Source of the DNA: Saussurea involucrata | Lineage: Eukaryota; Streptophyta; Magnoliopsida; Asterales; Asteraceae | Reading direction: 5' to 3' | Assembly (NCBI GenBank): GCA_033807775.1 | Contig: CM066317.1 | Span: 10,127,870 to 10,191,869 of the forward strand | Length of the DNA stretch: 64,000 nucleotides | Part shown: one piece after another, positions 11,118 to 23,369 of the stretch | Layout: each line of letters opens with the position of its first letter | Position numbering within the stretch: the stretch's first letter is position 1 | Made by a program: the position numbers and the translations under genes | Notes under the pieces: model-generated | What the model saw: only the letters and a program-made list of their open reading frames with translations | The model's database searches: none | What the model was told of the DNA's origin: nothing

Positions 11118-12281
11118 ATTCTTTCGAATTCACGGTACAAACAAAACATCTAAAAGTTCAATTATTTTGCCAGAACTAAATTCTAGCCTAACTAAGCCAC
11201 GACCAAGAATGGAAGCACTCGACTCGTTCCCTAGGTGTAGCATTGATCCATCTTCAACCGGTTCCAAGGAGGTGAACCAACAGCGATCCTTGCACACATG
11301 ACTTGTAGCACCCGAGTCGATCCACCAAGCAACATCATCATCCTGCACGTAAAAAGATTCGGATATTAGTGGTACATAATTCAAATTTGAATTAAAACCA
11401 AAGTTAAAATTTTGACCTTGCCGTGGGTTTTGATCCTTGGATCCTTGCCCACCACCACTTGTTCTTGCTCCATTCTTACTCTTGACAACCCGACAATCCC
11501 GCTTGAGATGGCCGGTCATCCCACAGGTCCAACCAGTTAATTTAACCTTTTTGTTGGGCCCTTTCTTGGCTTCGTTGAACTTCCGTTTTCCCTTGAAGTT
11601 GTTGGACTTTCCCTCTTTAACCATGTTCACCGAAGGTGCAGAAACCTCCTTTATCTTAGGTTTCTCAGCCTCTTGCGCCCGAAGAGATTCCTCTATGCGC
11701 AAGTGACTACCGAGTTATACAAGGGACAACTCTTCCTTCTTGTGTTTCAACATATGTTTGAAGTCTTTCCAAGAGGGGGGCAATTTATCAATAATACTCG
11801 ATACGGAGATGGATTCGTCCATATTCATATCATGTTGAGCATATTGGCCGAGAATGCGAAGGAGCTCATTGTATTGCTCCATCACCGGCCTTGAGTCCAC
11901 CATCTTGTAATTATTAAAATTACTAACCAGGAACTTCTTACTAGAAGCATCCTCCGCCATGTATTTGGACTCGAGAGAGTCCCATAGCTCTTTGGCAGAT
12001 TCAATGTTTTGATATATATCGAAGTGGGAGTCACACATACCGTTTAAGACATGGCCACGACATATGTAGTCGTCGTTCTCCCATTTGTCGTGACATCGGG
12101 TCATCTCCAACGTCTCGTTTTCCATCCCCTCCGGTATCGGGGTGCTCAACACGTACACGACCTTCAACGTCGTCAACAAGAAGTGCATCTTCTTCTGCCA
12201 TCAACGGAAATCAACGCCTTCGAACTTCTCAAGTTTTGTGAACTCGGACGTCATGTCTCTCACGGACTGATCACTCGCCAT
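11118..12281 (-). pseudogene. Element B Gag and protease region (broken)
   Basis: The likely initiator ATG is at 12281 on the minus strand, about 35 nt after the 5' LTR. The Gag core (UBN2-type) contains ENDDYICRGHVLNGM, LWDSLESKYMAEDA and IIDKLPPSWKDF. The zinc knuckle reads GWTCGMTGHLKRDC; the family normally has Cys where the first Gly stands, so the knuckle is damaged. The protease carries WWIDSGATSHVC with the DSG active site. Stops at 12201-12203, 11715-11717 and 11130-11132 interrupt the frame. Confidence 0.92.
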
Positions 12282-12315
12282 CTCTTCTTCACGATGAACA
12301 AATATCACTTACGAT

Positions 12316-12960
12316 TGTTGGGGGATTTTGGGAAATTGTGGGAGAGAAGAGTGATAGAATAGCTTGGATAAAAACAGAGATCGCGTGAGAGCTCGCTTTC
12401 CGTAAGTGATATTTCGATCCTACACTGCCCGGGTATCACGAAATTCACTCGAGGATAATCTCTATTTTTCAGTGTGTCGATTAAGGCAGAAATCGACTCA
12501 TACTTATACACCTTAGAAAATCGTAACCGACCCATATTGATACTGATAATAATATTTCATTTAATGAGATTGATTGTGGAATTAAAGAGGGCAGTTACAA
12601 ACGTGAAAAGACATACCAGACGCTGGCGCCAGTCTCCGCGCCAGTCAACTGGCGCCAGCATCAGTGCCGGTAAACGAACAGAGCATGGCGCCAGTCTCCG
12701 CGCCAGACAACTGGCACCGGCATCAGCGCCAACAAACAAATAGAGCATGGCGCCAGCACTGGTCCCGACGCCCAGTTCACAAAACTACTTTGTAACGTGC
12801 CAAACTTAACCGTCCAACAGTCCCGGGTTCTAGTTAGCTTACACGAGTGTGCACTCCACACCTTCTAACTCATGTTATAGCTTAGCTAACAACCCCATTA
12901 TTATCTTTGTGAATCCAATTACACAAAATGAACCTGATGATTTCACTAAAATCACCAACA
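12316..12960 (-). repeat. Element B 5' LTR
   Basis: 645 bp and closely similar to the left LTR. It differs mainly by scattered substitutions and an indel in the GGCGCC-rich block at about 12620-12775. Confidence 0.93.
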
Positions 12961-12965
12961 ATGTT

Positions 12966-13719
12966 GATGTTGGGTATTTGAGAAATTTGTCTTCAATTAT
13001 AGAAACCCGAATACTATCATTATTAACACTGTAATATACGACGATTATTTTCGAGTAAATTGTTTCGAGAGTTGCAAAAACGGTGTCACAAAAGTGATGA
13101 AATGGTAGTCTATGCATTGTAGTCAATATATGTTTGTGCTGAAGATGGAATCTCTGCTAATAAGTGCATGCTGGTTTATGAATGTAGACCAAAGATTGAT
13201 TTCTACCATCCAAGGAATGTTGGGAGGGTTGGTTGTTTGTTGGTGTAAAGATGTAAGTAGCTTGAATCATAGATACTGAGAGGACGCTTTTGGTACGTTG
13301 GATATGATAGGATTGAAAAAGAACATGTTGTTCCACGATTAAGGTGTAAACAACAGTTGTGACCATTGAGTTTTTCAGAGCTAAGTGAACTGCATTCATA
13401 CATTTCGTATCCAATCATAAGATTTTACTTTATGGGACCCGTGGGCAGAGGGCCGGCTATGGACGGCCGAGATCATGCCTAGTAAATATATATGCCACAA
13501 GAGATGCTAATACTCCAGAATCTGCAAAACTTATACAAGGTTTAACCTGGCATATAGACCCAATCTTTCACAAGGATGGGATAATTTTATAGCTTCTTCC
13601 CATTGTAACTAATATATTTTAACAATACATCTACAGAAAACAGAAGTTGTGTGTGGTCAGGAACATATCAAAAGAAAAGTGAGTCTACTCATCATCAAAA
13701 TAGAAAAAAATATAGACTT
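12966..13719. other. Unannotated flank of element B
   Basis: This is the right flank of the B insertion site, continuous with 6460-7148 before insertion. Two overlapping minus-strand frames of 70-85 codons (13157-13418) have no recognisable motif. The GC-richer patch at 13438-13480 is not identifiable. Confidence 0.35.
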
Positions 13720-13945
13720 TTCAATACCTTCCGTCGGTGATTACCCACGGATCACCCATAAAATACGAATGGTTCAGTAGAATTCGATTTTTTCGAGAAA
13801 ATACCCATGGATCACCCAGAGAATCCCTGGGTAACCTGTCACTGATTTTCATTACCCACAAAAAATTTACCCACCAATCTTGTGACGATTTTGTGATGGA
13901 TCACTCTTTATGGACAGATTTCTCAAAGAAAAGTTTATAGTCAAA
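13720..13945 (+). repeat. Dispersed repeat with TTACCCA/GGATCACCC motifs (copy 1)
   Basis: The motifs GTGATTACCCACGGATCACC, GAGAATCCCTGGGTAA and ATTTACCCACCAA recur here and, in inverted orientation and diverged, at about 53390-53690. Repeated short GGATCACCCA-type words resemble subterminal repeats of a DNA transposon (CACTA-like). Superfamily is inference. Confidence 0.55.
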
Positions 13946-14163
13946 AGTTTTTCGTATAGTAGTGTTTACTTCCCAAAAGGAAGAAAGAAGATGGGTTAAA
14001 ATTAGAACCCTGGGATGACAAAAGCACATGCTACTGCAAAAATAACACACATATCCCTATAATATTTCACTCCATTGTTAACAACAAATGCACCTAGAAG
14101 TAGTGGCGGACGCCGGAGAAGAAAAGTTTTAAAAGAATAAAACTCATTGATGTTGTGAGCAGG
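13946..14163. other. Flank with possible ancient repeat end (AGTGGCGGAC)
   Basis: AGTGGCGGACGCCGG at about 14100-14115 resembles one end of a common degraded plant repeat. The counterpart (GAGCGGGTGCAC..GGTCCGCCCCCGC) lies at 46100-46150, beyond the whole nested block. So element F may have landed inside such a repeat. Confidence 0.4.
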
Positions 14164-14168
14164 CCTAT

Positions 14169-14253
14169 TGTTAGTCCCATTAAAACAAGCAACAATTCAA
14201 GAATCATGAAGATAGTAACAAGATGAGATACAATAGGAAATATGGTGTATTAT
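14169..14253 (-). repeat. Element F 3' LTR, outer piece
   Basis: It matches 45658-45742 almost base for base up to GTGTATTAT, where element X interrupts it. The LTR resumes at 43985 with ATTATTCAAATG. The duplicated ATTAT is the target duplication of X. Confidence 0.9.
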
Positions 14254-14539
14254 TGAGAGTTTCAGATAACAATGATTAACCATAATAATCTTTAATAGAT
14301 TGAGAGAGAATGATACAAAATATGAATTTAGATCTATTTCTCTCTCTAGATGGTCATCTCTCTATTGACACACATACTACGTATGCTATCCCTTCTAATG
14401 ACCTCTCATGTGCTACACTCACAATTCCCTCACAATTACCCTATTTAAACCTTTGACCCTTACACATTAGATACCTTGACTTTGACTATTGTTGACCCTT
14501 TACAATAACTCTAAATCTTGAATATATTTGGTACTAACA
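14254..14539 (-). repeat. Element X 3' LTR
   Basis: 286 bp, from TGAGAGTTTCAG to GGTACTAACA, followed by the polypurine complement ATCTCCCCCTAT at 14540-14551. Confidence 0.92.
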
Positions 14540-14551
14540 ATCTCCCCCTAT

Positions 14552-17125
14552 GGATTCAAGATTTAAAAAAAAATTAAAACGGCAGTCTTCAGCTCTTTAA
14601 TCTTCAGATCTTCAACACCATAAACCTTTGACAAATCTTCAGATAATCTTTATCTTCAAGAATCCACTTTGAGAGCTTTAATCTTCATTAGGCTCTACTG
14701 AAACAAATAGTCAACAAGTCTTGAATCGAGAACTTCATATCTTCGAATCTTCGTATCGTCAATCTTTGCATCTTTGACTTTTGGCAAGTTTCTTCAGATT
14801 TGGACGGGATTTGAGGTTTTAACGGGCTTTGAGCTTTAAGACTCTTGAATAATCTTTAAGCACAAACTGTCTTTGTATCTTCACACAGTTGAACATATTA
14901 AACAAACTGTCTTGAACTTATCTCTCGAAAACACTGTATCTTGAACTTCTTCGACTTTTGACAAATATCTCTTTGACTCTTGGTAATTGAAATATTCGAA
15001 TTATCTCCTCTTTTCTTCTGTTTGATATTTCTCCCCCTTTTTGATGATTGTGAGCATCATGATCATCAAAATTCTTTTTCAGTTTCAGCAGTCTTTGAAT
15101 ACCAGAAATAATCTCCTCCATTTGATCTATTTATCCGTCAATTCCAAAGTATTATATCCAAATCTTTTCAAATTCAGATAATATAACAGTTGTAACCCTG
15201 AATCAACAAATGAGACAGTTAAAATGCCTGTAAGTTGCACAAAGCCACTTAGTACAACGAATGCACTTTGGAAAGGAGCTTTTTGATATTCACTCCTCCA
15301 GGGCTTCCATTCAATCATCGAAAAAACACAAAGGAATTTCTATGAACGTTATGACAAGAAAACATATTCCTTGTGTGTACGTGTTTGTGTAAACTGGTGA
15401 GACAACAACAAGTTTTCCACAGACTCAGTGTGCATGATTGAAGTGAGAAGGTGGGGCAAACTTCCTTCTTTTTCAATATCCAAACCTTCCAAGTGAAGAT
15501 TAGATAGATAATATGTTGCGTCCACAAGAAAAATTGAAACATTTCTTTGTTGAGAAAGAAATGAGTAGCTGGTGGAGTTAAAGCAAGAGTTGACATAGGC
15601 TAATTGCCTGTTTCAATAATGGTCACCAAAGAATGTGAACCTATCAGTAATGTGGCTGTCCGACTCAGAAAGTGGTTGGTGCAGAGTTCTCTTATTCTCT
15701 TAACTCTGTTCTCACACCCTCTATCTGTTTTTAATCTGCTCACTTCTACCCAAACCGGATAAGTTATCTCCCCCACTCTTTGATTTCGACTTCTCACCCC
15801 TCAATCACTCAAGGTTAACTTCTTGGGTAGGAAACACTGGTTAACGTGGATCCATAGAAGTACACTATAGCTCACACACTGATCCCATGAAATTTTGTCC
15901 TAAAAAGTTGTGTTGTTCAACAGTTTAGCTTGAACAAATAAGAATCTCAGCCGTTGAATTACATTGTCATCAGAATGTATGCTCCTCAATAATATCATGA
16001 AATATTTGAGCATTTGAACTTTGAAGATTTCTCAAAACAAGGATATTGAATGAATAAAATGAATTCGAAAGACTTGTTTGAGAATCTGACAATGTATCAA
16101 TCAGATCAAATATGAAGGATAATCATGTAAGGTTAGGGTATCAAAGAATTTGATATTTTGTTTATATGAACAAATATAAACAATCTTTGAATGAAACGGT
16201 TAAGCTCTTACCCTGAAATGAAAGTATGATGCTCAACAACCTTTGAATGACAAACGGGAGTATTACCATCAAAAAATTGTTTCGTTTTGAGACATGGTAA
16301 TAACAAAGTCAAAAAGAAGTTGAACCGGTGTGTATGAGTACCTGAAAGTATAGAAAAGATAATACACAAGTATTAATCTTTAGAAAGACACGGTCAGAAA
16401 CAATGATGTAATAATCCGAGATATACATGAAAAACATTTAAAAACACACTTCTAAATTTATGAAATCCTTTTGAAAAAAGTAGTTTGAACATTTAAGAAC
16501 ACATTTTTCATGCTTGAAAGTCGTCATTCTTTCAAGCAATCTCAGATTTAGTTTAGAAGATACTTACAGTTAAATGTTTAAACTCCCCCTCAAATCATGA
16601 TAGACTGATTAAAAATCGGATAAGCTCCCCCTCAAAATCTGCAAAGAATCTTAATGAAACAAGATTAGTAGATGTAACATTCAAAGTCTAAAACAAATAA
16701 GTACGAGTTCTAAACTGATGTGTTTAGAATTCAAACACATTGAAGTACGAGTCTTGAGCTGAGTTACTCAGAATTCACATATCCAGTTAAAAACGGCATA
16801 TGAACTGAATTATTCAAAAGCCAAATATCTGGTATGCTCGGGTTCTAAACTGAAGTGTTTAGAAACCATAATCTCTTTGAAATCCGGGTTCTAAACTGAT
16901 GTCTTTAGAGACCATAAATTTATATGCCCCCCTACAAAGAAGCATATAAAATAGATTTATCAATAAGCACATATATAATATATAGAATCTGTCCTCCTGA
17001 AATTATGCATATATGTCAGCATAGGTACTCTTCTTCAAATCTGCACATTTCTCTTCTGTTTTCCAGTCATGTGTTTGGTATAGTTTTGACAATCAACACC
17101 ACACATGATAAACCTACAAAACAGA
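14552..17125 (-). other. Element X 3' non-coding region
   Basis: 2.6 kb without coding potential, matching 1700-4277 of element A and, inverted, the Y region 22560-24854 plus 42106-42932. It has several AGCTCCCCCTCAAAA words (purine tracts on the sense strand) and a series of short imperfect repeats of the form GAGTTCTAAACTGATGTGTTTAGAA near 16700-16920. In this family it replaces most of pol. Confidence 0.75.
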
Positions 17126-18562
17126 TTAAGTAGATTTTGGTACCCAACGGAACTTGGGTCCTGGCTTATTAGGTGCAGTTCTATTTGATGAAATATTATA
17201 AGTACCATACCAGTACTGGACATTTTCTTTCTTGATGAAATCATGAGTTCCACAGTAAGAACAACAATTATGCTTTTGTGCTAACCTAATCAAATGATTT
17301 GCAGAATAAACAAGATTAGGTTTAACAAAAGACTTACCTTGATAAGTTTTGTTCTTCTTAACAGTTGGTTTTGGAACAGATGATTTCGTTGCATCTTTCT
17401 CAAGAGTAGATCCTTTTACCTTCCAAACCATCTTAACAGGCTTAAAGATAGGAGTATCTGAACTTGTAGCAGCATGGTTATAGTAAAGATTAGAAGGACG
17501 CATTTGATCTTTTGAAAGATTGCTTGATCTGACAGACCTTGTCGAAGAAATATGTTCATGAATTGAACCAGAAGCAGTCTTGAACGAATATTCCGAAGCA
17601 GTTGAATCATTATATGGCGATTGAACAATAGTATCGGCACTAAATTGTTCAGATAATTCAATTTTGAAGTTAATGTCTTCCAGTTTCTGAACTTTGTCGT
17701 ACAGAACATTCCTTTCTCGAGAAATCAAATCAAACTTCTTCTGTAGATCATATTTGATCTTCTGCCCTTTCATGTCTTCCGTTGCTAAAGCGGATAACTT
17801 CCTTGTTAGCTTTGAAATTTCGGCCAGAAAGATGTCTCTTTCTTCTTCAAAACCTTTCTCAGATATTTCTTTAAAAATTTCCATGTCTTTCTTTTTAAAA
17901 CTCTTCTTTTCTTTTTCAAAGATATCTCTTTTCAGCAAACCCTTTTCTCTCTTTCTCCAAAACATTTTCCAAATCAAAAAATTTCTGTTAAAGCTTAGTA
18001 TTCTTTGTCTCAAAGGATTTTCTTTTAGCAGTAAAATCCACTCTTTCCTTCTCAAACTTTTCCTTTTCAATAAATAAAACTCTTTCAAAGCCAGAGTTTT
18101 GTTTGGAAAGTTTTATGCATCTAAGCTCAATAGTTTTCTTTTCCTCAATTGATTTCTTTGGAAAAACAGAAAATTTCTGTATGAAGTCATTTCGTTCAGT
18201 TGCAAAAATAGCTCTTTCTTTTCCAAACTCTTCTCTCTCTTTTGCAATCTCTAATTTTAAAATATAAATTTTCTTTTCAAAATGAGCCTTTCACTTGCAA
18301 AAACACTTCTTTCATTTTCAAAAACTGAAAATTGTTGCTTTAGATCAAGATTTTCAGTTTCCAAGTCTTTTGCTTTTTCTTCAGATTTAGCAAGTTTCTC
18401 AGAATTTTCAAATAGCTGCAATTTCTATTCATTAAAATCTTTGTAGTACTTTCTCCAATATTCCTTTGTTCGATTTAAAGTATCTTCAAAATCTTTTAAC
18501 CTCGTTTCACACTTCTCATATGGACATTTATGTTCTGGATATAGCTTTGAATATTTTGACAT
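17126..18562 (-). pseudogene. Element X Gag-like coiled-coil protein with CCHC-type knuckle (broken)
   Basis: The start ATG is at 18562, in the same place as the Y copy. The protein is Lys/Glu-rich, with long predicted coiled coils followed by a Ser/Thr-rich linker. Near the C terminus is CCSYCGTHDFIKKENVQYWYG, a degenerate zinc-knuckle-like motif, then NKPGPKFRWVPK, a phrase I know from plant copia Gag-Pol junctions. A stop after KDFNE (about 18424) and frame changes near 18090-18290 break it. The last 320 codons (18088-17126) are open. Just downstream, out of frame, is a TKHMTG remnant of a protease start. Confidence 0.8.
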
Positions 18563-19860
18563 TGTTACCTGGAAAAAAAATGAAAGATCGTTAATAGATA
18601 CTTCGTGAGAAGTATAATTTGTGCGCTTGAACGATCAAAGAAAATCGATTAAAGTCAGAAAAAATTTCAAAAATAAAATCTGAAAAACAAATTGTAAATT
18701 TGTCTCCCAAAACTTAATTCCGAAAAATTAATGCGGAAAACTGGACGTTAAATCGACAAACCTGCAAAACACGAGAAAAATATACCAGTTACGAATAATG
18801 AAGGCAAAAACTGATAAAATCGACAAAAATGAAAAATAATGAAGAATAGGGACAAAAAAATGACAACTTACGAAACTAAAATGAAAAATAAGGACTAAAA
18901 GTGTAAAATACTCAAACTTTGACGAAAACAAGGACTAAAAATGACCCAATCCTAAAGTTAAAACTAAAAGGACTCAACTTGACACAAAAAGAAACTTAAA
19001 AACTCAAGGGACTAAAAATGACAAAACTCAAACTCTAACTATAGGGACTCAAAGTGACAAACCCTGAAACTATAAGTCCAGGGACCAAAACTGACACAAT
19101 CTAAACTGCTAACAGACCACCGTTAGTTAACTGTTCATCTCCTTCCTCATCGACGATCAACAGATTTCAGATTCAGTTTTCTTTGCTTTCTTACGTCCAA
19201 ATCAGGGTTCTTTCGGTTCCTTTACAATTGCAGATCATAAAGTAAACTTTTCCAATCACAAGATCGAGATCATGCAACAAAAATTGAGCGGTTTCATGCG
19301 ATATTCCGATGAGAAGAAATTTTTCGGTGACCGTGCGATGAAATTTTTATCGCACCTGCAACGTGCGAGAATGATGAACCTGCGGTAACTTTGATCTGTG
19401 CGAGGACTTTGATCGTGAGAGAACAATGAATCATGCGAGGAAAACGAACATGCGATAACCAAGAATTTTCCGGCGATGTAAACCCAGTTTCCGACGATGT
19501 TGGTTTCTTGCGATAAATTTGATCGCAACCTGTTATCGCACAACTTTTATGCGATAACTATGAATCACACGATAAAAATCATATGGTAAGCATGATCAAC
19601 AACCTGCAATAAACATGAACATCACAACAACTTTTGAATTTTCCGGCGAAACTTTCAGCCCCCGTATCTCGCTGAATTCTTGATGGTTTTCGATTCTAAA
19701 AGTTGCACCCGTATCTGCTTTTTTTCATCGCACGCTGTAGGTACGATAAAACGGGTCTGCGATCAAAGTTATCGCACCGGAGAAACGGGTTTTATCGCCG
19801 GAGTTACACGATAACATCTTATTGCATGAATTATGTCTAATCTTGTCGCTTGATTATCAC
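18563..19860 (-). other. Element X leader (inner part), with TAGTCCC tracts and GCGATAA motifs
   Basis: From 18560 rightward it matches the Y leader (20590 leftward) in inverted orientation as far as about 19150/20120. It contains repeated GGGACTAAAAATGACA words (18890-19110). About 19310-19820 has many TTATCGCAC/GTGCGATAA words like those in the leader of element F. No gene. Confidence 0.65.
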
Positions 19861-20596
19861 TTAGCCTAGCTTGTTGTCAATTTATTGTCGATTAAAATTG
19901 AGCTTATCCACCTGAATTGAGTTCTCACCAGAAAAACGTGATTGCCGGAGCTTCTCTTCCACGTGACCGACACATCATAGTTTGAATGCATGAACTCATA
20001 TTTTTGATGTGAAATGTACTGTTTGGAGTTACAAGAACGATAAGGAACCAAATCAAACCATTTCTGACATAAAACATCGAAGGAAATTGAATTTGTATAT
20101 CTCATATCGTTGTTGAGAAAGAAGGTGAACAGTACTAACGGACTTCCTTTAGTACTCAGTTAAAATCGTTACATTTTTGGTCCTTTTCCATTAGTTCAGT
20201 TAAACAGTTTTCTAATTTGTCAGATTCGGTCCCTATACTTATAGTTTAGATTTTTATCATTTTTAGTCCTCGTACTTTAGGTTTTAGTTTGTGTCATTTT
20301 TGGTCCTAATTCTTCGTTATTTTTCATTTTTGTCGATTTTATCAGTTTTGCCTGCATTTATCCGTAACTGATATATTTTTCTCATATTTTGCAGGTTTGT
20401 CGATTTAAAGTCCAGTTTTCCGCATTAATTTTTCCGAATTAATTTTTGGAGACTAATTTACAATTTGTTTTTCGAATTTTATCTTTGAAAATTTTTCTGA
20501 CTTTACTCGTGTTTCTGTGATCATTCAAGCGCACAAATTCTTCTTCTCACGAAGTATCTGTTAACGATCTTATATTTTTCATTATTTCAGGTAACA
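19861..20596 (+). other. Element Y leader (5' end missing)
   Basis: The plus-strand counterpart of the X leader, ending at the Gag ATG at 20597. No 5' LTR or primer site for Y is found between here and X. The X/Y junction lies somewhere around 19.6-19.95 kb and I cannot fix it by eye. Confidence 0.6.
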
Positions 20597-22548
20597 ATGT
20601 CTCTAAAAGAATCGCAGTCAGAGACAAATGAGGTACATCCCGACCCTCTTGTTAAATTTCTTCAACTTTAAAAAGTTCAACAAAATAAGTTAGATGATTT
20701 GACGGAAAAACTGAGAAAATCAAAAGAATCTATTGTTTATCAAAATTATAAATTGAAAGAACAAGTGATTCTGATTGATAATTTGAAAAAGAAAAACGTT
20801 GAGTTTGATGATCACCAAGCGTATTTTAGAAAGAGAATGACTGAATTGTCTGAGAAATTTGAGAGCTCTGAAGCAAAGAAGAATGAGTTTGAAAATCTCT
20901 TACATGCTTATAAAGACATAAACACAGAGCTTAGTAATAAAGTTAAAGGATTGGAAGAAAAACTTTACAAAATCGGTCAAACTGAACAGACAATCCATAT
21001 GAATAAGTCAAGTGAATTTAGATATTTCAACTCTAAATGGGGCTTAGAATATGACAATCCTCATTATTTGAATAAATGCCTTATCAAGAGCTCCTACCCT
21101 TTATAAATTCGAATGGCGTGTTCTTACATCACTGCATCCTTGTTATAACATCAAATGGCTTAAAATGGATGGTGAAGACTATGAGGCTGAAGAAGAAGTT
21201 AAAAGAAAAACAAGATGCAACTTCCGTTCTATTATGGCGTTGAAAATAGGAAGGCATTGGAAAACAAGAAATGTTTGCCTAATGATTATTTTCAAAGCTA
21301 CATTGTTGAACAACCAAAGGATAAGGAAAATAGTCAAAAAGAGACTGAAAGTAAACCTGTTTTTGAGGCAAAGAGATATTTTCCACCTATGGTTCTTGAA
21401 CAAAAGCTTATTATTCTCGAAAGCAAGATTGAAGACATTCGGAATGAAGACATAATTGCTTTTGAGATAGAAAAGGAAGTCATGCTAATTGTTCTTGTTA
21501 ACAGTGAGAGAGAAAGGTCTGAAAAGAAGTTTTCTGAATTTTCAAAGAAGAGTTTTGAAGAAAAGAAAGCTATTGAGCTTAGATGCATGAAACTTTCAAA
21601 ACAAAATTTTGATTTTGAAAAGATTTTATTTCTTGAGAAGGAAAAGTTTGAGAAAGAAAGAGTGGACTATAATGCTGAAAGAAAATCTTTTGAAACAAAG
21701 ATTGTTGAGCTTTCACTGAAAATATCTAATTTGGAGAAAGAATTAGACATCGAAAGAAAAGAATTTGAAAAGAAGAAAGTTGAAGATTTTAAAGCAAAGA
21801 GTGTGAAAGACGTCTATTCAAATGAAAGAAAGATTTTTCAGAATGAAATAAAGAAACAGACAAAGAATTTATCTGGTTTATCTGCTGAAATTATGATAGA
21901 GAAAAAGGTTAAATCTGGGATTCAAAGAAATTTTGATTTGTTATCCAAAGAGAAAAATGTATTGGTCCACAAAGTTAAAGAACTTGAAGACATCATTTTT
22001 AAAGTTGAGGTTTCAAAACAAGTTAGTCCTGACACGATTGTTCAGACTCCACTTGTTGACTCAACTGGTTCTGAATGTTCATTCAAAACTACTTCAAGTT
22101 CAATTAATACTGATGTTTCTTCAAAGGGATTTGACAAATCAAAGGGTTTTACAAAAGATCAGATTCGTCCTTCCAATCTCTTTTACAACCATTCTGCTGA
22201 TAATTCGGATGCTTCTACTTCAAAGCCTTCAAAAAATCTTGTTTTCAAAAGAGTGAAAGGTTCTTCACCTGAAAGAGATGTGCCAAAGTCATCTGTTCCT
22301 CCACCTTCAGTGAACAAGAAGTACAAACTTATCAAGGTAAGTCTTTTGTGAAACCTAATCCTATATATTCTTCAAATCATTTGATTAGGTTAGCACAAAA
22401 GCAAATTTGTTGTTCTTATTGTGGAACTCATGATTTTGTTAAGAAAGAAAATGTTCAGTACTGGTATGGTACTTACAATATTTCTTCAAATAGAACTGCA
22501 CCTAATAAGCCAGGACCCAGGTTCCGTTGGGTACCAAAATCTACTTAA
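20597..22548 (+). pseudogene. Element Y Gag-like coiled-coil protein (broken copy)
   Basis: Same protein type as the X Gag, in inverted orientation. It starts MSLKESQSETNEVHPDP at 20597; a stop follows FLQL at about 20670. One open piece runs 20699-21106 (coiled coil, KWGLEYDNPHYLNK), another 21215-22351 (long Lys/Glu coiled coil, then SKDTIVQTPL-like and KDQIRPSNLFYNH linker). A frameshift at about 22340 leads into the CCSYCGTHDFVKKEN knuckle and GPRFRWVPKST end at 22548. The out-of-frame protease remnant VDCQNYTKHMTG follows, as in X, so the pol deletion predates both copies. Confidence 0.8.
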
Positions 22549-23202
22549 TCTGTTTTACAGGTTTATCATGTGTGGTGTTGATTGTCAGAACTATACCAAA
22601 CACATGACTGGAAAACAGAAGAGAAATGTGCAGATTTGAATAAGAGTACCTATGCTGACATATATGCATAGTTTCAGGGGGAGAGATTCTAAACTTTTGA
22701 TATGTTTTGTGCTTATTGATAAATCTTTTTGTATGTTTCTTTGTAGGGAGAGCATACATAATAATGGTTTCTAAACACATCAGTTTAGAACCCGGATTTC
22801 AAAGAGATTATGGTTTCTAAACACTTCAGTTTAGAACCCGAGCATACCATATATTTGGCTTTTGAATAATTCAGTTCAGAACCCGTACTTCAAAGCAATA
22901 ATGATTTCTGATCATTTCAGATCAGGACTCTTTCTTCAATGTTTTTGACTTCTGATTATTTCAGATCATAACTCGTTATTCAATGTGTTTGACTTCTAAA
23001 CACATCTGTTTAGAACTCGTACTTCATTGTTTTAGACTTTGATTGTTATATCTATTGATTTTGTTCAATTAAGATTCTTTGCAGATTTTGAGGGGGAGCT
23101 TATCCGATTTTTAATCAGTCTACCATGATTTAAGGGATAGTTTAAACATTTGACTGTAAGTATCTTCTAAACTTAATCTGAGATTGTTTGAAAGAAGGAC
23201 GA
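22549..23202 (+). other. Element Y 3' non-coding region, first part
   Basis: Inverted counterpart of 16440-17125 in X, with the same AACTGATGTGTTTAGAA-type short repeats and a GAGGGGGAGCTTA purine tract near 23089-23101. It continues past the TRIM (23595-24854) and past the Ty3 insertion (42106-42932). Confidence 0.7.
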
Positions 23203-23305
23203 CTTTCTGTTGGGCCATTGACCAGCATCTTCCTAAATCGAAACGTGGCGCTGGCTGCTACGCTATAAGGAAATAAGTTGCGCCTTCTCCAACAGCAATT
23301 GCTTT

Positions 23306-23316
23306 TGGCGTAGTGG
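23306..23316 (+). promoter_or_regulatory. tRNA-type A box in the TRIM 5' LTR
   Basis: TGGCGTAGTGG followed by TAAGCGC matches the A-box consensus TRGYNNARNGG and the D-arm of a tRNA. The same word recurs in the 3' LTR at about 23563-23573, but without a B box after it. Confidence 0.6.
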
Positions 23317-23358
23317 TAAGCGCTTGGATCCTAACATGTGGTATCAAAGCAGGTCACG

Positions 23359-23369
23359 GGTTCGAATCC
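23359..23369 (+). promoter_or_regulatory. tRNA-type B box just after the TRIM primer site
   Basis: GGTTCGAATCC is a perfect match to the B-box consensus GGTTCGANNCC. It lies about 42 bp after the A box, which is in the working range. A T4 run at 23416-23419 would be expected to end a polymerase III transcript early. Confidence 0.65.

Larger units (their letters stand above)
7149..12960 (-). mobile_element. Element B: full-length Ty1/copia retrotransposon
   Basis: 5.8 kb with LTRs of 650 and 645 bp (7149-7798 and 12316-12960), flanked by the 5-bp target duplication ATGTT (7144-7148 and 12961-12965). The domain order on the minus strand is Gag, zinc knuckle, protease, integrase, reverse transcriptase, RNase H, which is the copia order. 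The polypurine tract is at 7799-7813. The canonical initiator-Met primer site is not seen next to the 5' LTR, and the leader is only about 35 nt. Several in-frame stops show that it is dead. It inserted in the flank of the SNF7 relic. Confidence 0.95.

Noticed and set aside
13157..13418. Two overlapping minus-strand frames of 70-85 codons
   Set aside because: They overlap each other in different frames, contain no motif, and have no splice or promoter context I can support.
20699..22351. A host cytoskeletal or myosin-like coiled-coil gene
   Set aside because: Heptad-rich sequence looks like one, but the matching inverted copy, leader, knuckle motif and LTR context show that it is retroelement Gag.
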